Assembly (NCBI GenBank): GCA_937901895.1
Contig: CALGTD010000110.1
Location: 1 to 64,000, forward strand
Direction of reading: 5' to 3'
Length of the DNA: 64,000 bases
Origin: an uncultured Spartobacteria bacterium
GTDB lineage: Bacteria; Verrucomicrobiota; Verrucomicrobiia; Chthoniobacterales; JAATET01
In this document: one piece after another, positions 17,352 through 26,341 of the stretch
Layout of the letters: every line of letters starts with the position of its first letter
How positions within the stretch are numbered: the stretch's first letter is position 1
Notes under the pieces: model-generated
The model's database searches: none
What the model was told of the DNA's origin: nothing
What the model saw: only the letters and a program-made list of their open reading frames with translations
Position numbers and translations under genes: made by a program

Positions 17352-20015
17352 ATGACTCCGCCGGTTGGCACGATCACGTTTTTGTTTACCGACATCGAGG
17401 GCAGCACGCGGCTTTGGGAGCGGCACCCGGTGGCGATGCGCGAGTCATTGCGCAAGCACGACGCGATCGTGCGCGCGGCGACGGAAAAGGGGTTCATTTT
17501 CAAGACCGCAGGAGACGCGTTCTGCGTGGCCTTTGACCGGGCGGATGAAGCGGTGGCCGCGGCGGTGGCGGCCCAGCGTGCGTTGCACGAGGAATCCTGG
17601 GGGGAAACCGGCCCGCTGAAGGTGCGAATGGCATTGCATGTCGGCGCGGCGGAATTTCGCGACAATGACTATTTCGGAAACAGTTTGAACAAGGTCGCGC
17701 GCCTGATGGCTGCGGCGCATGGCGGGCAGGTGCTGCTTTCGCTGCCGGTGGAGGAACTCGTGCGCGACCATCTCGGCCCGGGCGTTCTGCTTCGCGATCT
17801 CGGCGAGCGGCGGTTGAAGGATCTGAGCCGGCCCGAGCATGTCTTTCAGCTCGTGATCGACGCCCTGCCGTCGGAGTTTCCTCCGCTGCGCACGCTCGAA
17901 ACAACGCCGAACAACCTGCCGACGCTGCTCAACAGCTTCGTGGGACGCGAGCGCGAGCGCGAGCAGGTGAAGCAACTCCTGGATACCACGCGCCTGCTCA
18001 CTCTGACCGGGACGGGAGGCACGGGAAAGACCCGGCTTTCCCTGCAGGTTGCAGGGGAGATGCTGACGCGTTTTCCCGATGGCGTGTGGTTCATCGAGCT
18101 TGCTGCGATCACGGATCCCGAGCGGATCGTGGAAGGTATTGCTTCGGCGCTCGGGTTGCGCGAGGAGCCGGACGAGCCGATGCGGGAGACATTGATCCGC
18201 TTCGTTTGCGGGCGTTCGATGCTGCTGATCATCGACAACTGTGAGCACCTCCTGGCGGCGTGCGCGGAGTTGATTGGAGACGTCCTGCGACGCTGCTCGA
18301 TGGTGCGCATCCTTGCGACGAGCCGGCATTCGCTGGGGGTCGCTGGCGAACGGACCTGGCAGGTTCCACCGCTGGCAGTGCTGAATCCGGCGAGCGATCT
18401 CTTTCAGGTGCCGGACATTGTCACGAAGGTCTCGCAATACGAGGCCGTGCGTCTCTTTATCGAGCGCGCATCATCGGCCAAGTCGGGGTTCGAACTGACG
18501 AAACAGAATGCTGCGGCCATTGCGCAGATTTGCTGGCGGCTCGATGGCATTCCTCTGGCAATCGAGCTGGCAGCGGCACGCGCGCGCGTGCTGACGCCCG
18601 AGCAGATTGCCGATCGTCTGGACGACCGGTTCCGTCTGTTGACGGGCGGAGGTCGAGCGGTTCTACCGCACCAGCAGACCCTGCGCACGCTCATCGACTG
18701 GAGCTACGACCTTCTCGACGAAAGCGAGCGGGTGCTGTTTTCGCGGCTGGGGGTCTTCGGTGGCGGTCGCACGCTGGAGGCGATCGAAGCCGTTTGCACC
18801 GGGGACGGAGTCGATACCTACGACGCGCTGGATCTTCTGCAGTCGCTGGTCGACAAGTCGCTGCTTTCGGTGGAGACCGGGCCGGACGACAACCCGCGAT
18901 ACACGATGATCGAGTCGGTCTGGCAGTATGCGCAGGAGCGGCTCGAGGCCTCGGGGGAGGCGGACTCGCTGCGCAACCGGCATCTCGATTACTTCCTCGC
19001 CGATGCGGAACGCTCAAAGAGCGGACTCGAGGGGCCGCATGCCGCGCACTGGCTCGATCACGTCGATGCGGAGCGGCTGAATTTCACGATCGCGCTGCAC
19101 TGGGCGGCGAAGGCTCCCGAGCGGGTGGACAAGGGGTTCCGGATTGCAGGAGCGCTGACGCGGTATTGGGAAATCCGGGGAAGCCTCGAGAACGCGCGCG
19201 CGGCATTCAAGGAGCTGCTGACGGCGCCGGGTTCGGAAATCCGCACTGTTGCAAAAGCCGACGCCCTCGTGGGTGCGGCGCGCATCGCGTGGGTGCGTGA
19301 TGAGCCGGACAAGGCGGTCGAACTCTACCGGCAGGGAGTCGAGATCTACAAGGAATGCGGCAGGGAACGGGAAGCGCTGATTCATGAGACATTTTTCGGA
19401 TTTGTGGAGCGCAACCTCGGGATCGGCGGCCAGGAGGCTCGGGCGCAACGGGCGATCGATGCCGGTCTCGAGCGGCAGGATCTCGCGCTGACCGCGATCG
19501 GGCTCAGCCTGATGGGCACCGCGCGGGCGGACGCCGGAGACCTCGCGGCTTCGCGGAGGCTTCGCGAAGAAAGCCTCGCCATTTTCCGGAGTCTTGGGGA
19601 CCTTTGGATCGTGGGCTACCTGCTCTGGGGGCTTTCGAGGGCGTGCATTGCGTTGAACGACGCACAGAGCGCACGCAACGCCCTGGAGGAGTGGGTGGGG
19701 ATTGCGCGGCGGTTCGGAAATCGCTGGATCACGCCGCATGTGCTCCATGCCTATGCCGCGATCTTTTTAATCGAGGGCCAGCCGTTGATGGCGGCGCGGA
19801 TGCTCGGCGCGGCGGAGGCCGGGCGGGAGGCGCTCGGGATCGTCCTCGACAAACCCGATCAAAAGGATTGGGCGGCAACGACGGAGCGGCTTGCGCGCGA
19901 GGTGGACGGCACGGAGCGGCTGCGCGAGTGGAATGCGGGTCGGAACCTGGGGGTGTGGGAGGCCATCGACATGGCGATCAAGGCCGTGGCTCCCACGGCA
20001 GCGGCGGCGGCATAA
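17352..20015 (+). CDS. Class III nucleotide cyclase - STAND ATPase - TPR regulator
   Basis: 887-aa multidomain signalling protein. The N-terminal class III adenylate/guanylate cyclase domain (about 1-170) starts ITFLFTDIEGSTRLWE with the first metal Asp, then FKTAGDAFCVAF with the second, and GNSLNKVARLMAAAHGGQVL with the Asn/Arg pair; it appears catalytically intact. A STAND/NB-ARC-like ATPase follows, with Walker A TLTGTGGTGKTRLS, Walker B SMLLIIDNCEHLL, ATSRHSLG and RLDGIPLAIELAAARARVL (GxP module). The C-terminal third is TPR-like (ARAAFKELLTAPGSEI, DKAVELYRQGVEIYKECGRE). The ATG at 17352 is preferred over TTG at 17343. It probably couples ligand or partner sensing by the repeats to cyclic nucleotide output. 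Confidence 0.9.
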   Translation: MTPPVGTITFLFTDIEGSTRLWERHPVAMRESLRKHDAIVRAATEKGFIFKTAGDAFCVAFDRADEAVAAAVAAQRALHEESWGETGPLKVRMALHVGAAEFRDNDYFGNSLNKVARLMAAAHGGQVLLSLPVEELVRDHLGPGVLLRDLGERRLKDLSRPEHVFQLVIDALPSEFPPLRTLETTPNNLPTLLNSFVGREREREQVKQLLDTTRLLTLTGTGGTGKTRLSLQVAGEMLTRFPDGVWFIELAAITDPERIVEGIASALGLREEPDEPMRETLIRFVCGRSMLLIIDNCEHLLAACAELIGDVLRRCSMVRILATSRHSLGVAGERTWQVPPLAVLNPASDLFQVPDIVTKVSQYEAVRLFIERASSAKSGFELTKQNAAAIAQICWRLDGIPLAIELAAARARVLTPEQIADRLDDRFRLLTGGGRAVLPHQQTLRTLIDWSYDLLDESERVLFSRLGVFGGGRTLEAIEAVCTGDGVDTYDALDLLQSLVDKSLLSVETGPDDNPRYTMIESVWQYAQERLEASGEADSLRNRHLDYFLADAERSKSGLEGPHAAHWLDHVDAERLNFTIALHWAAKAPERVDKGFRIAGALTRYWEIRGSLENARAAFKELLTAPGSEIRTVAKADALVGAARIAWVRDEPDKAVELYRQGVEIYKECGREREALIHETFFGFVERNLGIGGQEARAQRAIDAGLERQDLALTAIGLSLMGTARADAGDLAASRRLREESLAIFRSLGDLWIVGYLLWGLSRACIALNDAQSARNALEEWVGIARRFGNRWITPHVLHAYAAIFLIEGQPLMAARMLGAAEAGREALGIVLDKPDQKDWAATTERLAREVDGTERLREWNAGRNLGVWEAIDMAIKAVAPTAAAAA

Positions 20016-20018
20016 ATC

Positions 20019-21593
20019 ATGAACTCGCGACTGCGGATTCCCCCCACGTGGCTCGCCCTTATTTTCTGTGCGTTGGGTGCGGCGCTGGCTCAGGACAATT
20101 TTCCGACGGATCGGGACTCCGGTGAGGCGAAGGAAATCGTCGAAAAATTTCGTGCGATCGCTGCGGAGCAGCCTGAACGCGCGCCGGAGGTTGATGCATA
20201 TTTGTTCCCGCTGACCCGTGAGGTTGCGGAGACGCCTTCGGAGCCGGAGACCCAGCCCGATCCCGCCAGCGTGGAGAAGAAAACCATGTTCTTCCTGCGG
20301 GGGCCGGGCGGCCTGAGCGCCGTGCGCGCCGAGGCCTTCGAGAAGGATGGCGACGTGCTAATCATCACGACGGAGAGCGGCTCGAAGGCCATCGTTCAGG
20401 CGGCGAGTGTTGCGGGGGAGTTGCCGTGGTATTCCAACGACGACCTCGAATCGGGCGCAGTGGATCTCGAGGAACTCGCAGCGAGCTACGACGGAATTGC
20501 GGCGCGCGCTCCGACGCTGAAGAAATTTCTCGAGACCGAGGCCCGAAGGTTTCGCGCGATCGTGGAGAAGCGCGAGAATGCCTCCCGCGATGCGGAGGAA
20601 TCGCTTCGGGAGAAAGTGGATCGCGTGACCTCGCCGGAGTTTGACGCCTCCGCGAATCCGTCATCGGCGGAGCTTGCGCGGCTTCTCGCCGAAGCCGAGG
20701 TGGTGGTTCTCGAGCATCCGGAGACTGCGCCTGAAATCGACGCGTGGGCCGCCCCCTTCCGCGAACATCTCGGACATCTTCTCGTCGGCGACGAGTGGAT
20801 CGACGGAAAATGGGTGACCGCGGCGGAGCGGCGGGAGCGGGAGGAGCGCGAGCGGACGGCGAAAATTCGCGAGGGGATCGCGTATTCGGTGAAGGCGCAG
20901 ATTGCTCCCGACTCCGTGCTTCATGATGTTTTGAAGGAGCCGGTCTGGATTGCGGGTGGCTTGTTCCTTCTCGCGCTCGCCGCGCTGGTGGTCTTGCGCC
21001 ACCCCGTGGTGCGGATCGTGGCGACTGCGACGCTTGCGGCGGTTCCGCTGGGGCTGGCGCTCCTGTTTTATCTGGCGTCGCGGGATGCCGCGGAAATGCC
21101 TGCCGTTCCGCCCTCCGCCAGCGACGAGACCATCGTCAATCTCATCGTGGCGGCGAATGGGGGAACTCCCATGCCAGCGGTGGTGAAGCAGGATGATCTC
21201 AATGTGTTTCTCGCGCGACGTTTCCGGATTGCGGGCGCCGGTGAGGGCGGGCTTTCACGGCAGGCACAGGCGGTCGAACTCGCTCCCGGTCGGGTTGCCG
21301 TGTTCGAGCTGGCGCGTGGCTGGGGATTCGACTGGATCGTGAGGTGCGACTTTGTGTGGCTGGTGGAGAATGGCGCACCTTCGCTGGAGCCGACGAAGTT
21401 GTGGATCGGGCGGCTGCCTTGTCCACCGGCTCTGGCGGAGACCGTGGCCCGGAATATCGAAGCGGAATACGGCGCTGCGCTCGCACAAACCGGACTCGCG
21501 AAGGTGTTCACCCCGGCAGCGCCTGAAGATGGACAGGTGGCCCTTTCACCGGTCGCGTCTCCGGATTCCGCAGGTGGAGAAGATTCCTTGTAG
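20019..21593 (+). CDS. Large membrane-anchored protein of unknown function
   Basis: 524-aa protein with an N-terminal signal segment (TWLALIFCALGAALAQ). A long Glu/Arg-rich helical region with coiled-coil character follows (about 150-290, for example ERREREERERTAKIREGIAY). Then come two adjacent membrane segments (PVWIAGGLFLLALAALVVLR and VATATLAAVPLGLALLFYLA, about 310-360). A C-terminal globular domain ends the protein. It starts 3 bp after the cyclase/STAND gene, so it could be cotranscribed and functionally tied to that regulator. I recognise no family. Confidence 0.75.
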   Translation: MNSRLRIPPTWLALIFCALGAALAQDNFPTDRDSGEAKEIVEKFRAIAAEQPERAPEVDAYLFPLTREVAETPSEPETQPDPASVEKKTMFFLRGPGGLSAVRAEAFEKDGDVLIITTESGSKAIVQAASVAGELPWYSNDDLESGAVDLEELAASYDGIAARAPTLKKFLETEARRFRAIVEKRENASRDAEESLREKVDRVTSPEFDASANPSSAELARLLAEAEVVVLEHPETAPEIDAWAAPFREHLGHLLVGDEWIDGKWVTAAERREREERERTAKIREGIAYSVKAQIAPDSVLHDVLKEPVWIAGGLFLLALAALVVLRHPVVRIVATATLAAVPLGLALLFYLASRDAAEMPAVPPSASDETIVNLIVAANGGTPMPAVVKQDDLNVFLARRFRIAGAGEGGLSRQAQAVELAPGRVAVFELARGWGFDWIVRCDFVWLVENGAPSLEPTKLWIGRLPCPPALAETVARNIEAEYGAALAQTGLAKVFTPAAPEDGQVALSPVASPDSAGGEDSL

Positions 21594-21683
21594 AACGACT
21601 TCGAGTCAGCCTGGGTCGCGGTTTCCACTTGCAAACCAGCCGTCCGTGGCGGAGCGATTAGGCGATCTGACCATCACCTTCCT

Positions 21684-22220
21684 ATGCGTGCCGTTCTGCC
21701 TGCCATCGTTTCGTCGTTGATTCTCACGGGTGCCGCCATGGCTGGAGGAAGTCCGAAGGCCTTCGAAAAGTTCGCCGGCAACTACGATGGAGAAGGAACC
21801 TTCAAAAACCGGCTCGGCACCGGGACCGTCAACGCCAAGGTCAAGAGTGAGGGGTCGCTGGCGATGGCTTCCTCGCCCCGTTCGGCCGTGCTTTCGCTCA
21901 ATGGAACCGTCGAGGCCCCCAACGGGCAGAAGGGACCGATGTCGTGGAAACTGACGTTTCGCAGAAAGAACCTCTGCATCATTGATATGGTCTATCCCTC
22001 CGGCGACGTCGCCCAGGTGACCGGCCGCTATGAAGCCAGGAAACGGCGGATCACTTTTTCCGGGCCGATGCGTTATGTGATGGTGGGAGGGTTCATCCGC
22101 TCCGGGACCACGACAGGCAAGCTCCGGCTTTCCGCATCAAAAATCACCTTCGTCCAGCAGGATGCATTGTCTGTGCCGCTCCAGACCATTACCGTGCGGC
22201 AGACACTGACGAAGGACTGA
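21684..22220 (+). CDS. Small exported protein, unknown function
   Basis: 178 aa with a signal peptide (MRAVLPAIVSSLILTGAAMA). The mature part is rich in beta-strand patterns: KFAGNYDGEGTFKNRLGTGT, MSWKLTFRRKNLCIIDMVYP, QVTGRYEARKRRITFSGPM. This suggests a small beta-barrel or lipocalin-like fold in the periplasm. It ends 1 bp before the serine protease gene, so the two are likely cotranscribed; it could be a substrate, inhibitor or partner of the protease, but nothing in the sequence proves that. Confidence 0.7.
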   Translation: MRAVLPAIVSSLILTGAAMAGGSPKAFEKFAGNYDGEGTFKNRLGTGTVNAKVKSEGSLAMASSPRSAVLSLNGTVEAPNGQKGPMSWKLTFRRKNLCIIDMVYPSGDVAQVTGRYEARKRRITFSGPMRYVMVGGFIRSGTTTGKLRLSASKITFVQQDALSVPLQTITVRQTLTKD

Positions 22221-22221
22221 A

Positions 22222-23058
22222 ATGACGGCGTTGGGACGATGGCCGCTGCGGGGAATGGCGGCGGGCCTTGCGCTCTGGATGGGCGCGGCATTTGCGGGCG
22301 AGCGGTATCGGACGCCGTTTCTCAAGGCGCCCGTCCCGATTCCGGCACCCGGTGAAACTGCGGCCGCTGCCGCGGCTCGGAATCTTCCGGAGCCATTGTC
22401 GCGCGAAGAGTTTTCGCAGAGCCCCTTCTCGATGATGGGGAAACTGACGTTTCGCAGCGGGGCGTTTATTTATGACGGGAGCGCGACGCTCGTCAGACCG
22501 AAGGTGGCATTGACCGCCGGCCACAACCTGTGGGATCCTAGGGACGGCTGGAGTGTCGGGGTGCGGTTCGATCGTGCGAAGTATGGCGGCGAGGAGGCGA
22601 GTTCGACGCCCGCGCGGGAAATTTACCTCTATTCGTCGCGTTACATGGACTTCGCATCGCGCAATCCCTCCTCGGCACGCGCCTTCGCCTGGGATGTCGG
22701 GTGGGTGGTTTTCTCCAGACGGCCCGCGCGCGGCAAAGCGGCACCCATGTCCGCTGCGGCAGGAAAGCTTCGCGGAGCGCGGGAGTGGCGGGCGATGGGG
22801 TATGGTCAGGATTTTCACAGCGGTGCATTGCCGCTGTCTGTAGCGCCGACCGCCGGCTTTCGTCGCGTGCTCGGCGCGTATTTCGAGAACGCCACCTATG
22901 GAACCGAAGGCGGAATGAGCGGAGGACCGGTTTTTGTGAAGTCCGGCACACGATGGGTGGTCGTGGCCGTGGTGGTCTCGGGATACGCCGACTATTCCGC
23001 GTCCGGAGTTCGCGCGCTGGAACCGGGTCTTGTTCGCGCGTTGAAGTTCGCGCGATGA
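22222..23058 (+). CDS. Exported trypsin/V8-like serine protease
   Basis: 278-aa chymotrypsin-fold protease with a signal peptide (MAAGLALWMGAAFA). The catalytic triad is visible: His in ALTAGHNLWDPRDG, Asp in RAFAWDVGWVVF, Ser in TEGGMSGGPVFVKSG. The region between signal and domain (about 25-70) is Pro/Ala-rich and could be a short propeptide. The layout resembles glutamyl endopeptidase-type (V8) enzymes that act outside the cytoplasm. The gene is packed between two exported proteins (1-bp gap upstream, 4-bp ATGA overlap downstream). Confidence 0.87.
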   Translation: MTALGRWPLRGMAAGLALWMGAAFAGERYRTPFLKAPVPIPAPGETAAAAAARNLPEPLSREEFSQSPFSMMGKLTFRSGAFIYDGSATLVRPKVALTAGHNLWDPRDGWSVGVRFDRAKYGGEEASSTPAREIYLYSSRYMDFASRNPSSARAFAWDVGWVVFSRRPARGKAAPMSAAAGKLRGAREWRAMGYGQDFHSGALPLSVAPTAGFRRVLGAYFENATYGTEGGMSGGPVFVKSGTRWVVVAVVVSGYADYSASGVRALEPGLVRALKFAR

Positions 23059-23978
23059 CGCCGCGGTGGTCCCTGGTGCCTGCCGCGCTCGCGGCGATGA
23101 TTTTCTTCGTTAAAGACCCGATTCGTGCAGGTGGCCCGGACGCCGGCGTTTCCAGTGCGAAGGAGGTTCTCGCATGGGCGGGGGGCGTCCTGAAGAAGTC
23201 GCGCTCGCAGGCGGCGGACGGGGTGATGCTCGATGAGTCCGGGAACGTGCGGTCGTCCGATGTTCGCCTGGTTGCCTTGGATCGGGTGGGACGGCAGCTC
23301 CGCGGGGACAATCCCACGGCGCTGGGGCAATGGTCGTTAGAGATTGTCGGTTCGTTGACCGATCCCGACGAACGTGTGATCGCAGCGAGAAATCTGGCGT
23401 GGTCCGGTCATCGCGCCGAAGCTGCGAAGATTGTTCGTGAGATCCTGACGACGGAGGCTGGACGTGAGGCTCCGAGTCGATTTGCTGTCGTGCAGGCAAT
23501 GGATGGCGTCGTTTATCTCGGAGACGCCTCGCTGCTGCCGGAGATCGAGGCACTCTTGGAAAACGCGGAGTTCGAGGTGGTGGCCGCCCAGACGCTCGAT
23601 CGCCTTGCGGACGCCGCTCCCTCTGCGGTGATGACCTCGCTGAACCGGCATCCAACCTGGTTGCGGGATCGTCCGATGCTGCGGGCCGATTGCTTTGCGA
23701 AAGCGGATTTTTCGGACGTGCCGCAGCGCGCGGAATTCGAGCGGTATCTTCTTCGGGAGGATGTGCCTGTCAGCGCGAAGGAGAAGGCAATTCTGGGCCT
23801 CGCCCAGCGGGGACACATCCTCATGGTGGGGCTGTTTACCGGGCCGCCCGATGCCGGATTTCCGGAGCAGAACCGTTCGGGAACGGCAAAGGCACTCTCC
23901 GAGTGGCTCTCTCGGGACGACCTGCAGACGCTTCATTCTGCAGTGTGCGAGTGTCTGGAATGGCTCGATGCGAATTGA
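23055..23978 (+). CDS. Exported HEAT-repeat-like protein
   Basis: 307 aa starting in the last codons of the protease gene (ATGA overlap). A hydrophobic N-terminus (LVPAALAAMIFFVKD) serves as signal or anchor. The rest is alpha-helical with HEAT-like repeats, for example LVALDRVGRQLRGDNPTALG, EIVGSLTDPDERVIAARNL and LLPEIEALLENAEFEVVAAQ. Such repeats usually bind other proteins. It may assist or regulate the coupled protease. No catalytic residues are evident. The much longer open frame upstream lies within the protease gene and is not used. Confidence 0.72.
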   Translation: MTPRWSLVPAALAAMIFFVKDPIRAGGPDAGVSSAKEVLAWAGGVLKKSRSQAADGVMLDESGNVRSSDVRLVALDRVGRQLRGDNPTALGQWSLEIVGSLTDPDERVIAARNLAWSGHRAEAAKIVREILTTEAGREAPSRFAVVQAMDGVVYLGDASLLPEIEALLENAEFEVVAAQTLDRLADAAPSAVMTSLNRHPTWLRDRPMLRADCFAKADFSDVPQRAEFERYLLREDVPVSAKEKAILGLAQRGHILMVGLFTGPPDAGFPEQNRSGTAKALSEWLSRDDLQTLHSAVCECLEWLDAN

Positions 23979-24085
23979 CCGCTTGCCTGGGTCCAGCCGG
24001 GGCGTGCCTCATGGAACAGGCAACGCGAATGGCAGTCGGGTCGCAGTTCCGCGATCGCGACTCCGTGGCAGTCTGCGGGGCGAAC

Positions 24086-24883
24086 TCAGTTGCCCAGCAT
24101 CGAGCGAAGTTTGTGAACCCGGCGGGCATCCACCGGGTTCGCCAGTTTTCCGGCGCGCTTGACCGAGGTGCCGACGATGAAGCCGTTTGCGATTCCGAGG
24201 TAGGCGTCAACGTTCGTGGTGCTGACGCCGCTCCCGAGAAGAATGGGGGTGTCCGGGCACGCCTTGCGGACCCTTCGGACGTCCTCGGGATCGGTTTGTT
24301 CACCGGTGCCGGTGCCCGAGACCACCACTGCCGAGGCCAGTCCCCGCTCGACGGTATCCCGCGCGGCGATCTCGATCGACAACGCTCCGAGGGGCGCCGC
24401 GTGCTTTACGAGAACGTCGGCAAACACCGCCGTGCCGGGCGCGAGCGATTCGATCAAGCGCATCGTTTCGAAGGCCTGCCCCTCGATCAGTCCCTGATCG
24501 GTGATCATTGCACCCGAGTGCACGTTCACCCTCACAAAGCCGCCGCCGCAGGCGGCGCACAATGCGACGGCGGTGTGGGCGTCATTGCGAAGGACGTTGA
24601 AGCCGATGGGCAACCGGACGGCTTCCCGAACGGCCGCGCCGGCCACCGCCATCGCCGTGGCGGTTTCCGGCGGAACCCGGTGTTTCGAAAAAGGGAGATC
24701 TCCGAAGTTCTCGATGATGAGGGCGTCCGCGCCTCCGTCCTCATAGGCTTTCGCATCCGCGACGGCGGCGCGGATGACGGATCGCATGTCCCCCTGCCAT
24801 CCCGGGGAACCGGGCAGCGGGAGGAGGTGGACGACGCCGATCAGCCGGTGAGTGCCATCGAAGCGGAGGGTGCGGGAATTCAC
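24086..24883 (-). CDS. BtpA-family TIM-barrel protein
   Basis: 265-aa protein of the BtpA/SgcQ family. It shows the family pattern IGVVHLLPLPGSPG, AYEDGGADALIIENFGDLPF, RLPIGFNVLRNDAHTAVALC, FVRVNVHSGAMITDQGLIEG, DVLVKHAAPLG, AVVVSGTGTGEQT and LLGSGVSTTNVDAYLGIANG, ending GTSVKR. This is a TIM barrel with a phosphate-binding C-terminus. In cyanobacteria BtpA is needed for photosystem I; in other bacteria members act in sugar or nucleoside metabolism. GTG at 24883 is the start; it overlaps the stop of the UDP-sugar pyrophosphorylase gene (GTGA). The coupling suggests a role in nucleotide-sugar or sugar-phosphate metabolism. Confidence 0.88.
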   Translation of the reverse strand: MNSRTLRFDGTHRLIGVVHLLPLPGSPGWQGDMRSVIRAAVADAKAYEDGGADALIIENFGDLPFSKHRVPPETATAMAVAGAAVREAVRLPIGFNVLRNDAHTAVALCAACGGGFVRVNVHSGAMITDQGLIEGQAFETMRLIESLAPGTAVFADVLVKHAAPLGALSIEIAARDTVERGLASAVVVSGTGTGEQTDPEDVRRVRKACPDTPILLGSGVSTTNVDAYLGIANGFIVGTSVKRAGKLANPVDARRVHKLRSMLGN

Positions 24884-26277
24884 GGGAGTTTGATGGTGGT
24901 GTCCCGGTGCATTCCCGGGGCGACGGCGAGGCGGTCGGTGGATGTATTTTCGATCGAGACATTCCCCTCGAAAATGACTTCGCGAGAGAAGGCGACCGGG
25001 CCGGAGACGCGCAGCTTGCGACAACCGACCAGTGAGGGCGCGCCGTCCACGAGCGCGGCTTCGAGCTGGTCGACCAGTTTGTAGTTTCCGTCGAGGGTGA
25101 CTTCCGGAGGAACGCCGCTGCGGCTGTCGGCAAGGCGCACGGTGCCATCCTCGCCGATCGAGTAAGCGTCGGACCGGAGCGTGAGAAGGTCGGAGGTAGT
25201 CTTGACGGGGGCGAAGCGCGTGCGAGGCACTTCGATGGCGACACTGTCCGGGAAGCACTCAATGGCGGCCCCCATCGCCGTCTCAAGCTGGTAGACGGCG
25301 GGCGACTTTCCGTTTCGCGGATCCACCGTCTTGCGGTTTCGAATTACGGGGAGCGGGAGGAAACCGCCGGATTCCGCAAGCGTGTCCCGGAGGCGATCGA
25401 GGCGGAGCCAGAGATTGTTCGTGTTGAAGAACCGGTGGCGCGAGATGTCCTGGAACGCGTCCGTGTCAGCGTCGGGGCATTGTGCCGACTCGCGAAGCAC
25501 CAGGCCGTTTTTTCCGAGGGCGAGGTGACCGCCTTTCCGGTCGGATGGGGTGCGTGCGGTGACCTCCATCGCAAACGGCGCGCCGGATTCGGCGAACCAT
25601 TTCAGGAGTTTCGGATCGAGGGTTGCGCCGAGGTTGTCCGAGTTCGAGACAAAGAGAAACTCGATACCTGCGGCTGGGAGGCGTTCGAGCGCGCCCGAGG
25701 AATACAAAACGGTGTAGAGGTCGCCGTGGCCCGGCGGGCACCATTCCATCTCGGGATTTGCGGGCCATTCGGCTGGTGCGAGCGTGGTTGCGTCGATCTT
25801 CGGCGTCTTGTTTTGAAGCAGCTCGATGTCGTCGATGGGGCCCAGCTCCGGATGGTTCCGGAGGAAGGCCCGCGTGTCCGCGCTGGTGCTGAAGCTGTTC
25901 AGTAGCAGGAAGCGGACATTTGCTCCGGAGGATTTGCGGAAGTGGACGATCTGCCGGACGATCAGGTCGAGAAATGTCACGCCGGGCCGCACTTCCAGCA
26001 GCGACTTCGCCTTCTCGAGTCCCATGCTGGTGCCGAGGCCGCCGTTGAGTTTCAGGATCGCGCAGCGGGAAAGAAGACATGCCTGCTCCTCAGGAGCGGG
26101 CGAGGGGAGGCCGGCCACGGAGGGGAGCGATTCCACGGGGCGGATGGCTGCTTCCGGCAGCATTGCCGACTCGTCTGCGGCAAGCAGCGCATAGGCACGT
26201 TCGAAGGCTTTGATGGCGGGCTCGCTAGCCCCGGCGGCTTCCATCTTGTGGCGAAACGGGGAAATGTCGGCTGTCAC
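24880..26277 (-). CDS. UTP-sugar-1-phosphate uridylyltransferase (eukaryotic UDPGP type)
   Basis: 465 aa of the UDPGP family, which makes UDP-glucose or UDP-N-acetylhexosamine from UTP and a sugar 1-phosphate. The nucleotide-binding signature is CAILKLNGGLGTSMGLEKAK at about residues 70-90, with LNSFSTSADT, EWCPPGHGDLYTVLYSSG, EFLFVSNSDNLGATLD and the ISRHRFFNTNNLWLRLD region. The C-terminal left-handed beta-helix is present. This is the eukaryote-like UGP1 family rather than the common bacterial GalU. The start is taken as GTG at 26277 (MTADISPFRHKM); upstream open frame overlaps the amine-oxidase gene and looks noncoding. Which sugar it uses cannot be read with certainty. Confidence 0.88.
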   Translation of the reverse strand: MTADISPFRHKMEAAGASEPAIKAFERAYALLAADESAMLPEAAIRPVESLPSVAGLPSPAPEEQACLLSRCAILKLNGGLGTSMGLEKAKSLLEVRPGVTFLDLIVRQIVHFRKSSGANVRFLLLNSFSTSADTRAFLRNHPELGPIDDIELLQNKTPKIDATTLAPAEWPANPEMEWCPPGHGDLYTVLYSSGALERLPAAGIEFLFVSNSDNLGATLDPKLLKWFAESGAPFAMEVTARTPSDRKGGHLALGKNGLVLRESAQCPDADTDAFQDISRHRFFNTNNLWLRLDRLRDTLAESGGFLPLPVIRNRKTVDPRNGKSPAVYQLETAMGAAIECFPDSVAIEVPRTRFAPVKTTSDLLTLRSDAYSIGEDGTVRLADSRSGVPPEVTLDGNYKLVDQLEAALVDGAPSLVGCRKLRVSGPVAFSREVIFEGNVSIENTSTDRLAVAPGMHRDTTIKLP

Positions 26278-26341
26278 TCGACGATTCGTGTCGAATTCCG
26301 CCCGCAAAGTCAAAAGGGCTGATGCGCGGAGCTGCGCTGAA

